This document shows, one piece after another, positions 19,505 to 30,740 of a DNA stretch of 64,000 bases. Under the pieces are notes generated by a model. The model saw nothing but the letters and a program-made list of their open reading frames with translations. It did not search any database and was not told the origin of the DNA. This DNA comes from Tetradesmus obliquus. Its lineage: Eukaryota; Chlorophyta; Chlorophyceae; Sphaeropleales; Scenedesmaceae. The stretch's first letter is position 1. Each line of letters starts with the position of its first letter. Where the stretch lies: contig CP126198.1 in assembly GCA_030272155.1 (NCBI GenBank), positions 2,170,001-2,234,000 of the forward strand, read 5' to 3'. Position numbers and translations under genes: made by a program.

Positions 19505-22500
19505 ATTGCTGCTTGATTTGTTTGTTTGCGGTTTGTGACCGTGTGCTGTCAACATTCTTGCATTTTTCTCCATCCCTGCAACCGCAGGCATGAAAGTGAC
19601 GATGCGCCTGCGCCGCAAGTGGCAGGCCATCTCTTCAGAGCCGTGCAAAGCCCACCTGCGCCACCTGGCTGCACAGGCCTTTGCAAACACGCTGCTGGAT
19701 GCGCCGCTGCTGCTGCTCCTGCTGCTTTCCTGTTTGGTTTATTTCACTAGTGTATGGGAACACTTGCCCCAATGTGTTCAGACAACATGCTGCTTTCACC
19801 TGCTTTGCTGCCGCAGGCATGAACGTCACGATGTGCCTGCGCCGCAAGTGGCAGGCCATCTCTTCAGAGCCCTGCAAAAGCCATGTGCGGCACCTGGCTG
19901 CACAAGCCTTTGCCAACACGCTGCTGGACGCGCCGCTGCTGCTGCTCCTGCTGATTTGCTGGCTTGTGTTTCCAGGAGATGTTTTGCAGGGATGCTGCGT
20001 TGCTGTGGGTCCAGCTTGCAACGCGCCGCTGTCGCCTGCATTGCTGCACTGCTTGTCCTGCAGGCATGAACGTCACAATGTGCCTGCGCCGCAAATGGCA
20101 GGCCATCTCTTCAGAGCCTTGCAAAGCCCACGTGCGCCACCTGGCCGCACAGGCCTTTGCAAACACGCTGCTGGACGCGCCGCTGCTGCGGGCGTGTGCT
20201 GCCAACATCAGCCAGCACTGCTTGGATGCCAGTGCTGCGCTGGTGTGCCTGAAAGGGCTGCTGGCCAATGGGCTGGCGCTGGCGTCCGGCTGCGCTGCTG
20301 TGCTGCAAGAGAGGCTGCTGGAGGCGGCAGGTAAGGCAGCGATTTAGCATTTTTGTACTTCTTTGAACTGATGTCAAACAACCTTCAGTCAAGGCATAAC
20401 AGCAGAGTATACTTAACTAAAGCACAAGAAAGTGAGTGCTGGTGTGCCTAAAGGGCCTGCTGGCGAATGGGCTGGCGCTGGCGCCTGCCTGCGCTGCAGT
20501 GCTGCAGGAGCGGCTGCTGGAGGCGGCAGGTGAGGCCTCAATTTAGATTTTTTCCAACTGATTTGAACTGCGTAGAACTGATCTCAAACAAGCTTGTAGT
20601 CAAGGCATGACCGCAGAGTATACTTTACCAAAGCACAAGAAAGTGAGTGCTGGTGTGCCTGAAGGGCCTGCTGGCGAATGGGCTGGCGCTGGCACCAGGC
20701 TGCACTGCTGTGCTGCAGGAGCGGCTGCTGGAGGCGGCAGGTGAGGCCTCAATGTAGAATTTTTTCAAATGATTTGAACTGCGTTGAACTGATCTCAAAC
20801 AACCTTCTAGTCAAGGCACGACAGCAGAGTATATTTTACCAAAGCACAAGAAAGTGAGTGCTGGTGTGCCTAAAAGGCCTGCTGGCGAATGGGCTGGCGC
20901 TGGCGCCTGCCTGTGCTGCAGTGCTGGAGCAGCGGCTGCTGGAGGCGGCAGGTGAGGCGGCAGCTAAGATTCCGAAGGGCGGTCGCAGAGCACGCTGAGG
21001 GGAGGTGTGCACAACATGCTAACGTGTTGTCTGCTGCCGCCGCTGCTGCTGCAGACAACTTTGACCTGCTGCCTGACGTGGGCGCTGCCTGCAAGGTGGA
21101 GCGGCGCATGTTCTGTGAAGGGGTGCCCGCAGCGCACGGCGCTGTGCTGGACTGCCTTGCAGACTTTCAGGACGATGCCCGCTTTGGTGATGAGTGCAGG
21201 TATGCAGATGAGAGTGAAAGGGCAAACTTGTCCTGCACGTGGCTGCGTGCTTGTTTGGTAGACAGGTGTCACAGCTTGCAGACTTCCAAGATGATGCACG
21301 CTTCGGTGATGAGTGCAGGTGCGCAGATGAGATTGAAAGGGCGAACATGGCTGTGCATGGCGGTCTGTTTTCCGTTGTGGGATGCATAGCTTGTGTTTTG
21401 CTTAGGGCACTGTAAACTGCAGAGCACCCAGGCGTGGCTCGCGACCTGCCTGCCTCACCCCCCCATGCACAAACGTAAGTAGCAGGATCTCATTTTATGC
21501 TGCATGCACCTGCAAGTGATGGCTGATTTGAACACACGATTGCATGTGGCTTGCAGGGACGCGTTGACCAGCCAGTTCATGCTGGCAGTGGGGTACCATC
21601 CGGCTGCTCTACTCTCTGCACAGCGGCTGTACAACCCAAGCAAATTCCACATGCATTTCTGCTGCCACACCATCTATCGACAATGCCGTGAAATTCCACG
21701 CGCATGCACCTTCGCGCCGCATTCATCAAGTCAAACTTGTTAATAACTCAACTCATTGTAATGTGCAGGGACGCGCTCACCAGCCAGTTCATGCTGGCAG
21801 TGGGAGACATCCGGCTGCTGTCCTCTCTACACAGCGGCTGCGCAACCCAATTCAATCTTAGATGCAATTCTGATGCCCAACTATTTATTAACAACGCTGT
21901 AAAAAACTCAAAGTACATGCACCTGTGCACTGGATTCATATAATGAAAAGGTGTAATGTGCAGGGACGCGCTGACCAGCCAGTTCATGCTGGCAGTGGGC
22001 GACATCCGGCTGCTGTCCTCTCTACGCAGCGGCTGCGCAGCAGATGCAGCAAAGCTGTGCCCCAAGGTGCAGCCAGGCAGCGGGCGTGTGATCGGCTGCC
22101 TGCAGCAGCACAGCAGCGACGTGCAGAGCAGCAGCTGCAGGCGGCAGCTGATGCGGCTGCAGGGCTTTGCTGCGCATGACTACCGGCTGGATTACCACCT
22201 GAGGCAGGTAAGGCAATACTGAAACGGCAACATAAACCCCAGTCAATTACTTAACTTGTTTGAGTCCCACAACCATGCTGCTTTCCTATCATGAAACGGG
22301 CTGCGGTTGCTGATTTGCAGCTGTTTGGGGGAGGGAGCATGTGGTGAGTTGCAGCTGACGCTGGTGCGCGCTATTTGGCCTGCTTGGGGGCAGTGATGCT
22401 GCGCTGCGCATGACTACCGGCTAGATTACCACCTGAGGCAGGTGAGGAGCTGCGGCTACATATACAGGGCTTGGCGAGGGTGCGTGTGTTTGTCAAAAAG

Positions 22501-23852
22501 ATGCCGCGGCCGCGGCTGCAGGGCTTTGCTGCGCATGACTACCGGCTGGATTACCACCTGCGGCAGGTGGGGTGCTGCTTGTACAGAATAACAAAAAAAT
22601 TGACAGGCCGCTAGAGCTGGTGCTAGTCACCATGTGTGTGTCTTTCTGGGTCGAGGTGTGATGTGACGCAGCTGTCTGATGCTGCGGTGCACAGGTTTGG
22701 CCTGTCTTGAGCGATGTCAATCGTATGATACTCTTGTGTTTTGATTATGACTTCAACTCTTCATCCATCTGCACTGCATTGCCGCTGTTGCTGCTGCTGC
22801 TGCTGCTCAGGCCTGCTCAGCAGATGTGGCAAAGCACTGCGTGCATGTGGTGCCCGGCAGCGGCCGCGTCCACGCCTGCCTGCGCCAGAACGAGGCCAAG
22901 CTCAGCCAGCAGTGCAAGCAGCAGGTGGAGACAGCAGAGGCGAGAGAGCACCAAGACGTGTCCCTGAACCCCATCATACGCGCGTGAGTGGCGGCAGCAT
23001 CCACAGCGGCAACAGCAGCAGCGCGTGTGCGCATACGCGCAGTACAGATGGTGGTGTGGTTGATGCCATGCCTTATGCCACACCTATTGTATGCAAACTT
23101 GTAGCTGTCCCCATTTTTTGGGCTTACCAGCACACATGGCCCGCAGGATGACAGAATTGAGGAGATCCTGCAGGGGGTATCCTGCAACGAGTGGGGGAGC
23201 AGACAGCAACTGTGGCTTCAGTCACTGTCACTGCTGCGTATCTTGTCACTGTCACAACCTGCAGCGCCTGCCAGAGCCCCATCACTTCGTTGTGTGGCAA
23301 GCTCAGCAGCAGCAGCAGCAGCAGCACGCAGCTGCTGCCCTGCCTCAAAACACACATGGGCACGCTTGCTGCACAGCCACAGCACTCAAAAAGTTCTGAA
23401 CATGCCCTGCTCCCCTGCCACTCCTCCTTATCCGCCCTGCAGCGCCTGCCAGAGCACCATCACCTCTCTCTGCGGCAAGCTCAGCGGCAGCATCACCCAG
23501 CTGCTGCCCTGCCTCCTAATGCAGATGGGCACGCTTGCTGCTCAGCCACAGCACTCAAAAAGTACTGAACATGCCCTGCTCCCCTGCCACTCCGTTTTAC
23601 TCACCCTGCAGTGCATGCCAGAGCACCATCACCTCTCTTTGCGGCAAGCTCAGCAGCAGCATCACGCAGCTACTGCCCTGCCTCAAAACACACATGGCCA
23701 GCCCCTCATTTGCACCTTCCTGCAAGGAGGCCCTCACAGCAGCACTGTCACGCAAGGGCCGCAAGTACAGCCTGCAGCCAGAGCTGCAGCTGGCATGCAA
23801 TGCTGATGTGCAGCGGCTGTGCCCGGGGCTGGGTTCTAAGGCAGTGCAGCGA

Positions 23853-23885
<33 letters not shown>

Positions 23886-24720
23886 CGCCGGCAACGGACC
23901 CTGCAGCAGCAATCCGGTGCTGCTGTGGATACAGATGCGGCAGCCGCAGAAGCTGGCAGTAGTGACAGCAGCAGTGACAGCAGTAGTAACAGTGAGGAGC
24001 TGGTGTGTTTGTCGAAGCATCTGCAGCAGCTGAGTCCTGGCTGCAGGCAGGAGGTGGCAGCTGAGGTGCACCGGGAGCTCATGGTGTATGTGCCTGGCAT
24101 GCCGCTGACTGCGGCGTGTGACGGTGATGCCAAGCAGATGTGTGCTGCAGGTGGGTGGGGGAAGAGATGCAAGCATTGCAGCAGCTGGTGTAGGTGTGTG
24201 TGCTGAGAGTGCAGGCAGCAGCAATGTCATATGCCAATATGCATGCGGAGGGGAGGTGTTCAAAATATGAGGTGGGACGTGGCAGCTGAAGTGCACCGCG
24301 AGCTCATGTTGTATGTGCCAGGTATGCAATTCACTGCGGCGCGTGACGGCGATGCCAAGCAGATGTGCGATGCAGGTGGGTGGGGAAGTGCAGCTTTCAA
24401 CATGGTAGTACAGTTGGTTGTGCGGACAGCTGGCAGTGTTGCATGTCTGAATGCGTGCGGAGAGGTGGTGTCCAGAGCTGAGGAGTTGCTGCTGGCAGTG
24501 TTTGAGGTTGTACACGGCTGGTGTGTGCAGCTGCATCATCTCTCAGTCATCTTGCATGCATGCATGTGGCTTGTGCTCAACTCCTCCTCATCATCATCAT
24601 GTTACCATTTAAGCCATAGCAACGTCGCCAACTCCTGCTGTATACCAGCAGAGATGAACCAGCAGCTCTCCCTCTCCTAGCTCAAGCACCCACTCACAAT
24701 GCGGGCTACTGCTTTGTCTC

Positions 24721-24788
<68 letters not shown>

Positions 24789-25308
24789 AGGTTCTGCCGA
24801 GGTGTCAGCAATGCTGCAGCCCGGCTCGCTGCTGGTGTGCCTTGCTGCCCAGCCCGAGAAGCTCTCGCGCAACTGCTGGGCAGTAATGAGCCTGTTTGAT
24901 CGGGACCAGCTCGTATACACAAACAGGCTTGCTAGGGGCCCAGGGGAAGGGGCTGGGGATGTAATGCAGCTACAGGAGCTGGGGACGGCAGGCTTACAGC
25001 AGCAGCAGCAGCAGGATATGCAGAAGGCAGTGCTAGAAAAAGTGAGCCAGCAGGTTCAGAGCCAGCTGCAGGGACAGCTGAACAGTCAGCTGAATGGCCA
25101 GCTGTCCACGCAGCTGGAGCGGTACGTGCAGTCGATACAGAGGGGTGCGGAGTCCTCGGGGTTCCTGTGGGGTGTGCTGGCGTCTGTGAGTTTGACGGCG
25201 ATTGCAGCGGGTTGCTTGGCTGTGGTGCGGCTGCGTGGGAAGCATGGTAGTAGGCGGGTGGTTCGGGGGCCGGGAGGGAGCCTGGTGGTGAAAGATGGCA
25301 ATGTTTGA
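15677..25308 (+). CDS. GLG1: Golgi apparatus protein 1 (GLG1/CFR-1/ESL-1) homologue
   Basis: Twelve exons join with consistent phases: 15677-15826, 16072-16524, 16739-16832, 17322-17590, 18172-18329, 18599-18768, 20064-20330, 21055-21199, 21964-22207, 22811-22983, 23612-24150 and 24791-25308, giving 1059 residues. The start ATG opens a signal peptide (VQLTAVLLAACIAATL). The lumenal part is a series of Cys-rich GLG1 repeats, each of the type C-x(n)-DA-x-LC/HC ... CL ... C, for example ADAAKLCPKVQPGSGRVIGC and ADVAKHCVHVVPGSGRVHAC. A single membrane helix (LWGVLASVSLTAIAAGCLAV, about residue 1015) is followed by a short basic tail, the type I topology of animal GLG1. Gln- and Ala/Ser-rich spacers interrupt the repeats. 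In animals GLG1 binds growth factors and selectin in the Golgi; its role in algae is unknown. Its introns hold the richest set of exon-edge copies in the window. Confidence 0.93.
16825..17100 (+). repeat. Tandem repeat of about 130 bp in a GLG1 intron
   Basis: The end of exon 16739-16832 (cggcactgctcagcaggtgtg) and the next roughly 130 bp, up to cagtgcacagcagcggcactg, are repeated once fully and again in part, ending near 17097. Shared blocks include ccttgaggca and ggtcaaagtgcag. Confidence 0.85.
17672..17835 (+). repeat. Intronic copy of the 3' part of GLG1 exon 17322-17590
   Basis: About 155 bp match exon positions 17427-17583 (from gatgccaggctgccttctg to ctgtgccactgcgctgtttt) with few changes. 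The copy is followed by different sequence instead of the ggcaggtaagc donor. Confidence 0.9.
17974..18171 (+). repeat. CTG tracts and a truncated upstream copy of GLG1 exon 18172-18329
   Basis: A (CTG)n tract, 17974-18030, ends in cag and is followed at 18034 by atggctgaggctgaagacg, a copy of the start of the real exon, which runs to about 18105 before decaying. A second CTG tract (18143-18170) then ends in the acceptor of the real exon at 18172. Confidence 0.9.
18769..19350 (+). repeat. Four intronic copies of a GLG1 exon end (units of about 120 bp)
   Basis: The end of exon 18599-18768, from cagggacgatgtgggcaagc through caacagcag and the donor, is repeated downstream, with copy ends near 18899, 19029, 19160 and 19348. 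The first three units are almost identical, including the intron sequence gtgtgtgctgtagataggg. Confidence 0.95.
19588..20063 (+). repeat. Two upstream copies of the start of GLG1 exon 20064-20330
   Basis: The acceptor and first 130 bp or so of the exon (gcatgaacgtcacgatgtgc and on to ctggacgcgccgctgctg) occur at 19588, 19818 and, as the complete exon, 20064. The copies keep an open frame (KWQAISSEPCKAH). Confidence 0.95.
20331..20960 (+). repeat. Three downstream copies of the end of GLG1 exon 20064-20330 (unit about 209 bp)
   Basis: Copies of gtgctggtgtgcctgaaagg through the donor gcggcaggtgagg lie at about 20435-20535, 20645-20744 and 20857-20955. The intron sequence between them (ctcaaacaaccttc, agtatactt, aagcacaagaaagtgag) is repeated as well. 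Confidence 0.95.
21200..21330 (+). repeat. Downstream copy of the end of GLG1 exon 21055-21199
   Basis: A copy of gacttccaagatgatgcacg through gatgagtgcaggtgcgcag lies at about 21279-21328, just inside the intron. Confidence 0.85.
21553..21963 (+). repeat. Two upstream copies of the start of GLG1 exon 21964-22207
   Basis: The acceptor and roughly 85 bp of exon (gggacgcgctgaccagccag and on) occur near 21558, 21768 and in full at 21964, with spacing close to 200 bp. Confidence 0.93.
22395..22570 (+). repeat. Two downstream copies of the end of GLG1 exon 21964-22207
   Basis: The stretch cgcatgactaccggctagat through caggtgagg at 22405-22445, and ctgcagggctttgctgcgca through cggcaggtgggg at 22517-22571, repeat the exon end with its donor. 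Confidence 0.92.
23262..23611 (+). repeat. Two upstream copies of the start of GLG1 exon 23612-24150
   Basis: Copies with acceptor near 23264 and 23441 read ACQSPITSLCGKLS and ACQSTITSLCGKLSGS before diverging; the third, at 23612, continues as the real exon. Unit about 173 bp. Confidence 0.93.
24275..24395 (+). repeat. Downstream copy of the end of GLG1 exon 23612-24150
   Basis: About 110 bp, from gtggcagctgaagtgcaccg to gatgcaggtgggtgggg, repeat the exon end and its donor. Confidence 0.92.
24722..24790 (+). repeat. (CTG)22 tract ending in the acceptor of the last GLG1 exon
   Basis: A pure CTG tract is followed directly by cag; coding begins at 24791 (GSAEVSAMLQPG). Confidence 0.95.
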
Positions 25309-25327
25309 CGCTAGTGTTGTTGCTGAA

Positions 25328-25332
25328 TGTAA
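25328..25332 (+). terminator. TGTAA polyadenylation signal of GLG1 gene
   Basis: TGTAA lies 20 bases after the GLG1 stop codon on the same strand. Confidence 0.55.
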
Positions 25333-25954
25333 CTATGATGTGTACCTGATCAGACATATCTAGTCAGGGTGGGCATCGACGCAGCTGCATGCCATGCAGC
25401 TGCGTCAGTGAACGCATGACCTGGCTGTGGCCTGCAGTGATGCACCAGCTAGGATTCAGGACGAGAACAACGTCATGTGGGTGCTTGGGCGACACGGTTT
25501 GACAAGCTTGGGCAACACGCTTTGAACTAGTTGATGACAGCAGCAGGTCACGGGGAACAGCTGCCTGCTGTCTCAGATAAATCATCGCTGATGAGTGCTT
25601 GTCGTTCAAACATTTTAAACTTCCGCCTGGTTGTGCAAACAGCATTTGTGTTGTGGGACTGCCTGTGTCCTTCGACCTTGCGGTGGTGAAGGCGAAGGTC
25701 AGCTGCAGCTCGCCAGCAGTGCAAGCGCCCTTCCGCTGGGCAAACAACCGCACATCCAGTCCCACGGCGATCCCGAACTGCTGGTATAAATTCTCGTTTG
25801 CAGGATAAGTGGTAATCATCAACCAAGCATTATTTGTGTGCGTTCTGCACTTGCACTTCACGCGCACTTCACCATACACTTCCTCTCACCTGTCTGCTGC
25901 TACTGCCTCAAAAGCACGCCTGAAAACTTTAGAACTCAAACCACAAGAGTTACA
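25333..25954. other. Intergenic region with no supported gene
   Basis: The interval has no recognisable coding content in either strand and presumably holds the promoter and 5' leader of the crystallin-CAP gene. An inverted motif (cgcagctgcatgccatgcagctgcg, in part) lies at 25380-25404. Confidence 0.5.
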
Positions 25955-28726
25955 ATGAAAATAATTTATTTGATGGGCCTCTTGGCCCTCTTGGCGATCA
26001 TGGCATCGCCCGCTGCTGCTTCAGCCGGTTCCCGGGTGAGTGCGACCTTGATTCCGATCGACGATATGCAAACTAGCCTATTCAGACACGGGCTGAAGCC
26101 ATGTAGCAAGCTGGTGTTATGCACGTCGTCGCTCTGCTGGTGTTGCAAGCATCTTCGTTTGGCAGCTGATGCGTGTTATAAGAAAGTATTTGTATTGCTG
26201 AGCCATTACTTATTCCACTATTTTTTCGACAAAGTAGAGTCTGTGTGATGCATCACCAGGCCACCTCCTCAACCTTCCTCCACTGCTTTGCTTTTCTTGC
26301 TGCAGGCACCAAGCCACCACCGCCGCTCCCTCCTGCAAGATGCTGCCCCCCTGGTCCAAGACATCGGAGGGTCTGTGCAAGCCGTCCCTGCTCCTGGCAC
26401 TCCTGCTGAAGCTGCTGCAGCATCTGCTGCAGCAGCAGCAGCCGCTCCCTCCTCTGCTACATCCCACGCGCCTGATGCCCCAGATGCATCTGTTGGAGAG
26501 GCGCTGCCTCCTGTAATTGCCAGTGCTGAAGATGTTACTGCAGCAGCTGAGAGGCCCAAGAGGGTGCGCCCTATTGTCCTGATGGTGCCAGGCAATGGCA
26601 CAGGCGCTGAAGCTGCGGTGGTGCCAGGTGAGGGTTGATTAATTTATAATACATAATTTACAATAGAAGGCTGTGTTGCCAATGTGTCATACACAAACTG
26701 TGAGGGCAGCGGAATGTGTTGGGCAAGCTGCCGCGTGGATGCGGTATGTGGAGATTATGTGTAGCTCCTGCACTCCACGCACCAGGGCGAGCATGCCTGC
26801 ATTTGCTGATGCTGCTGTTGCTGCAATATGAAGGAGCAACACAGCTCACTCAACCCCTCTGTGCCCTGCTCTGCTGCCTTGTGATGCCTGTGCAGCCCAA
26901 TCCACCCAGATCACTGTCTACGAGTTCTGCAACTACGGCGGCAGGGCTGGCGTGGCTTCTGCAGGCAACTACGCATCCCTGGCATCACCGGTAAGCCCAG
27001 TCAAACATAACAGTGTGACGCTTTGACCGGCAACAAAGAACTGTGCAGCGCACTTGTCGCCTGTTGCATTACGTGTATTTTCAGCTGTAGTGTGCGCACT
27101 TGCTTGTAAGCATGCCATTGGTGTGTTGGTGAGCGCACTGTCGCAGGCCATGCGGCAACAGAGCATGTCTCTGCCTGCAGGTGTACTACAGCTTGAGCCA
27201 GCAGCTGCGTGTGACACCTCTTTCACACTGCTCAAACCACGCACTGGCAATGGATGGTGCATCACCCTGCATGCCTTCAGCCCTGCCTGCACTGCGGTGA
27301 AGTGCCGCTGCAGTGATAAGTTCAGCAGTGTGCGCGTGTCACCTACCTCACCCAACCGCGCACTGGCGGTGCCGCTGACCAACACACGTTTTTGCCCTGC
27401 CCGCCTTGCAGTTCAATGACTTTATCAGCTCCGTCGGTGTGCCAGCTGACATGACGGCCGTCTTCTGGGAGCGTGCTGCTAATCAAACCTCCCTGACCCC
27501 CCTGCCATGCAATGGAATGACATGGTCAGCTCAGTCGGTGTGTCGGCTGTCACACACTCACCACGCCACGCATTGGCAGTGCATAGCCTGCATGCCGCTG
27601 ACCGTACCTTCCCTGCCCTGCCTGCCCTGCAGTTCAATGACTTTATCAGCTCCGTCCGTGTGCCAGCTGGCATGACGGCTGTCTTCTGGGAAAATAACAA
27701 CTTCGGCGGGCGTGGCCTGCGTGTGACTGGCCCTGCTGATGTGCCCTGCTTTGACAACTGGCAGTTCAGCAAGGTCACCTCCTCCATGCAGATCAGTGAG
27801 TGGCATGGGTTTGGTGTATATTGGTGCTTGAGGTCGATGGGTGCAGGTGATTTAGTACTGTTTTGCAGATGTGCCCTGCTTTGACAACTGACAGTCCAGC
27901 AGGGTCACCAGCTCCATGCAGATCAGTGAGTCGCATGGGTTTGGGGCTTGAGGACAATGGGTGCAGGTAGATTAGTATTGCTTTGCAGACGTGCCATGCT
28001 TCGACACAACCGGCAGTTCAGCAGGGTCACCGCCCTCATGCAGATCAATGAGTGGCTTTTAGTCAGACTCTATGCTTTGCTTAGAGTTGGATCAGTGATG
28101 CAAAATTGTCATACTATATACTAATGTATCAGGATGTGCATGCAGAACCAGCCGTATCACAGCACTAGCACTCTCAGCTGCTGCCAATATTGCTGCTTGT
28201 TCACCTTGACCTTGCAGCTGCTGCAAGTGCTGACGTCAAGTACTAACCCGGATGCTGATGTTGCTGCTCCTGCTGCGCACATTCTACTATCCTTGCAGCC
28301 TCCTCAAACAGCGGTGGCGGTGGTGGCGGCGGTGGCGGCAGCGGCGGCGTCGATGCGCAGCTGCTTGCATTGGTCAACCAGGCACGTGCACAAGCCGGAC
28401 TCAGGGCCCTCAGCATTGATGCTCGCTTGAATGCTGCTGCTTTGGCACACTCTCAGGATCAGGCTAGACGCCAGACAATGAGCCATACAGGTGGGGATGG
28501 ATCTAGTTTTGATCAGCGCATGACTCGTGCCGGTTATCGCTGGAGGAGCGGCGCCGAAAACGTTGCCATGGGTCAGAACGGGGCACAGAGTGTGCATACT
28601 GCGTGGATGAACAGCGCTGGCCACCGCGCAAACATCTTGGGTAACCATGTGCACATGGGTGCCGCATTCGCCACTGGTGGCGATGGCAGGCCCTACTGGA
28701 CTCAGGTGTTTGGCACACCTGCATAA
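25955..28726 (+). CDS. Secreted beta/gamma-crystallin plus CAP (SCP/PR-1) domain protein
   Basis: Five exons with matching phases: 25955-26035, 26306-26627, 26896-26990, 27633-27795 and 28299-28726, giving 362 residues. A signal peptide (IIYLMGLLALLAIMASPAAA) and an Ala/Pro-rich linker lead to a beta/gamma-crystallin domain: TVYEFCNYGGRAG and AVFWENNNFGGRGLRV show the two Greek-key motifs with Y/W-x5-GG signatures. A Gly-rich hinge leads to a CAP domain: LLALVNQARAQAGL, ALAHSQDQARRQTMSHTGG, YRWRSGAENVAMG, WMNSAGHRANIL and YWTQVFGTP, with the expected H...E...H pocket. CAP proteins are secreted and often bind lipids or the cell wall; beta/gamma-crystallin domains of this type bind calcium. Extracellular action is inferred. 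The introns hold several copies of the crystallin exon. Confidence 0.92.
27398..28070 (+). repeat. Copies of both edges of the second crystallin exon
   Basis: The start of exon 27633-27795 (ttcaatgactttatcagctc) has an upstream copy at about 27413-27472 and a weaker one at 27508-27545. Its end (gatgtgccctgctttgacaac through cagatcagtgag) has downstream copies near 27868-27931 and 27989-28052. Copies of each edge lie on the intron side only. Confidence 0.92.
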
Positions 28727-30740
28727 ATGGGCAGAACTTTTGTCATTGTGGAAAGAGAATACAACATCGGGACATGGTATGTGGATGCGGTTGAGCATTG
28801 TGCTGTGTTGTGAGACCTGCTTGAAACGGCAGATGTCATGAAACGTTGATGGCTGGCTGGCATGAGGGTGCATTACTGCAACCTTGATCTGTAGCGGCGG
28901 ATGGTCATCATGCTCTATTGTGAGACCTGCAGGTTTCCAGTTGAAAAGAAGCATTCATTGCAGCCATTGCGGCATGTCAAGTGCTGGGGATGGTTGCTTA
29001 TGGTTGTCATGACAACTGATCAGTGAACAGTGAGCATGCTGTGAACATACACCGTCAAGATGCTCGTGCGGGCACAGACAGGAACCTTGCAGTTTCGAAA
29101 GTAGTTGTATGTATCGTTGAGTGTCACAGTACTCAGCATACTGTTAGTACATCAACATCACCGTGATTGCAGAGCATATACAAGGAGCATTTTGAACACT
29201 TCAAAGCTAGTTGAATGCAACACAAGTGGTGCATGCTGTCCATGGAAGCTGTACATGTACATGCTACTTGTGTGCTGTGACTGATTGTAAGCGGGTTTGC
29301 ATCACTGGGTGTACACCCTATGTGTGATGGTGGTGCACTATGTGACATGATTTTTTTGATTCGGGTGGTTTGCGTGCACTTGCGGCACAGTTGAGCCACC
29401 AATGTGGGGCCTAGGCAGGGCCTAGGCAGGCCTGCTGATTGACATGGTGGGCATTGCTACATGTGAAGAGGCCCTGACATGTGAAGAGGCCCTGACATGT
29501 GAAGAGGCCCTGACATGTGACGAGGCCCTGACAGTGCTTGAAGAGGCCCTGACAGTGCTTGAAGATGCTTCCCCCTTTGAGCCTCTCGTTGGCTGCTGAT
29601 TGGGGTTTGCACTCCTTAGTTGACCAACGTTGAGTGGAGTATATACAGTTACATATGTGTGACGCAACGTAATGCAACGCTTGTACGTATCACTCAGGGC
29701 TAGTAAAGCCTTCTGCAATGGTTAGCTGTGAAATACTAATACTTGAAGACGGTGTGAGCCACGACAGGATGCATTCACGGCCTGACCCCAAAGGCTGCTC
29801 ATGCCCGCCTCATGTAACGCCTGCCCTCAAACGTCCTGGCATGAGGAGAAAGCGTACCTCACGACATTTCTGACATCTACGGCTAGAGGGCACTCCTAGG
29901 CCGCTGCTGGCAACAACACTGGTTGCCTTGCAGCTCTTTTCACAACAATCGTGCGCTGCTGCTGCACAAGCACAAACGGCATAGTGCGAGCTTTTCATCA
30001 AAGCTTGCTAAGAAGCAGTGACATGCTGCTGAGCAACTGCTGTGCATGTAGCAGCTGCAACCAAGCAGCTCTGTGTCACAGCTGACGTGTGGGTCGTGAT
30101 GCTGCTCTGCCTAAAACTCGGATAGGTAATGTATAGCAGGTAACACCGACCACACCCGCGCATTGGGTTCCGACATCACCAGAGCAGGCGAACATGAAAA
30201 GGAAATGCACATGCAATTTGCACACCAAGCTTTGGCTGTGTGCGCTTACGCCAGGAGCATCTGTCATATTGACACGCACAGAACGCAGCATGAGCCAGCT
30301 GTAGCATGCAGGACACTTGTCCCTATGCACAGCCTGTGCATTGTGTGGCACAACAGAGGCACTCACGGTCCTGACGCTGCTGCTATACAAATGAAAGCAT
30401 CGAAACAGCTGCTCACGATAAGCTACGCAGCGCTGAGGCTGTTGGCGAGCAGGCCAATTGTTGCAACTGACCTGACACGATCATGGTAGATTTGGGAGTT
30501 GTTAGCTGGTAAACCTTGGCAACAGGCTACCTGTTACAGGGCGCGTCCATGCCTTTCCCGCATGGTTCTGGCGCATTAACGCGTCTTTGTCTTTTTAAGG
30601 GTCACATTAGCCAAAGGTTATCCGCGATAGTGGTGTTGTTGTCACGTTGATTCATTACTTTTCCGCACGAGCAGCTCGATGGCACAGCCAACAGACCGCT
30701 GCAGCGTTCAAATGAATTTTCAGTAAACCTGGTGCGCCTT
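28727..30740. other. Intergenic region with short repeats and no supported gene
   Basis: At 29455-29565 there are five units of roughly 18-24 bp with core gaagaggccctgacatgtg; at 29405-29425 ggcctaggcag is doubled. TGTAA at about 29286 could end a long 3' UTR of the crystallin-CAP gene. Frames in this interval look like chance openings. Confidence 0.5.
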
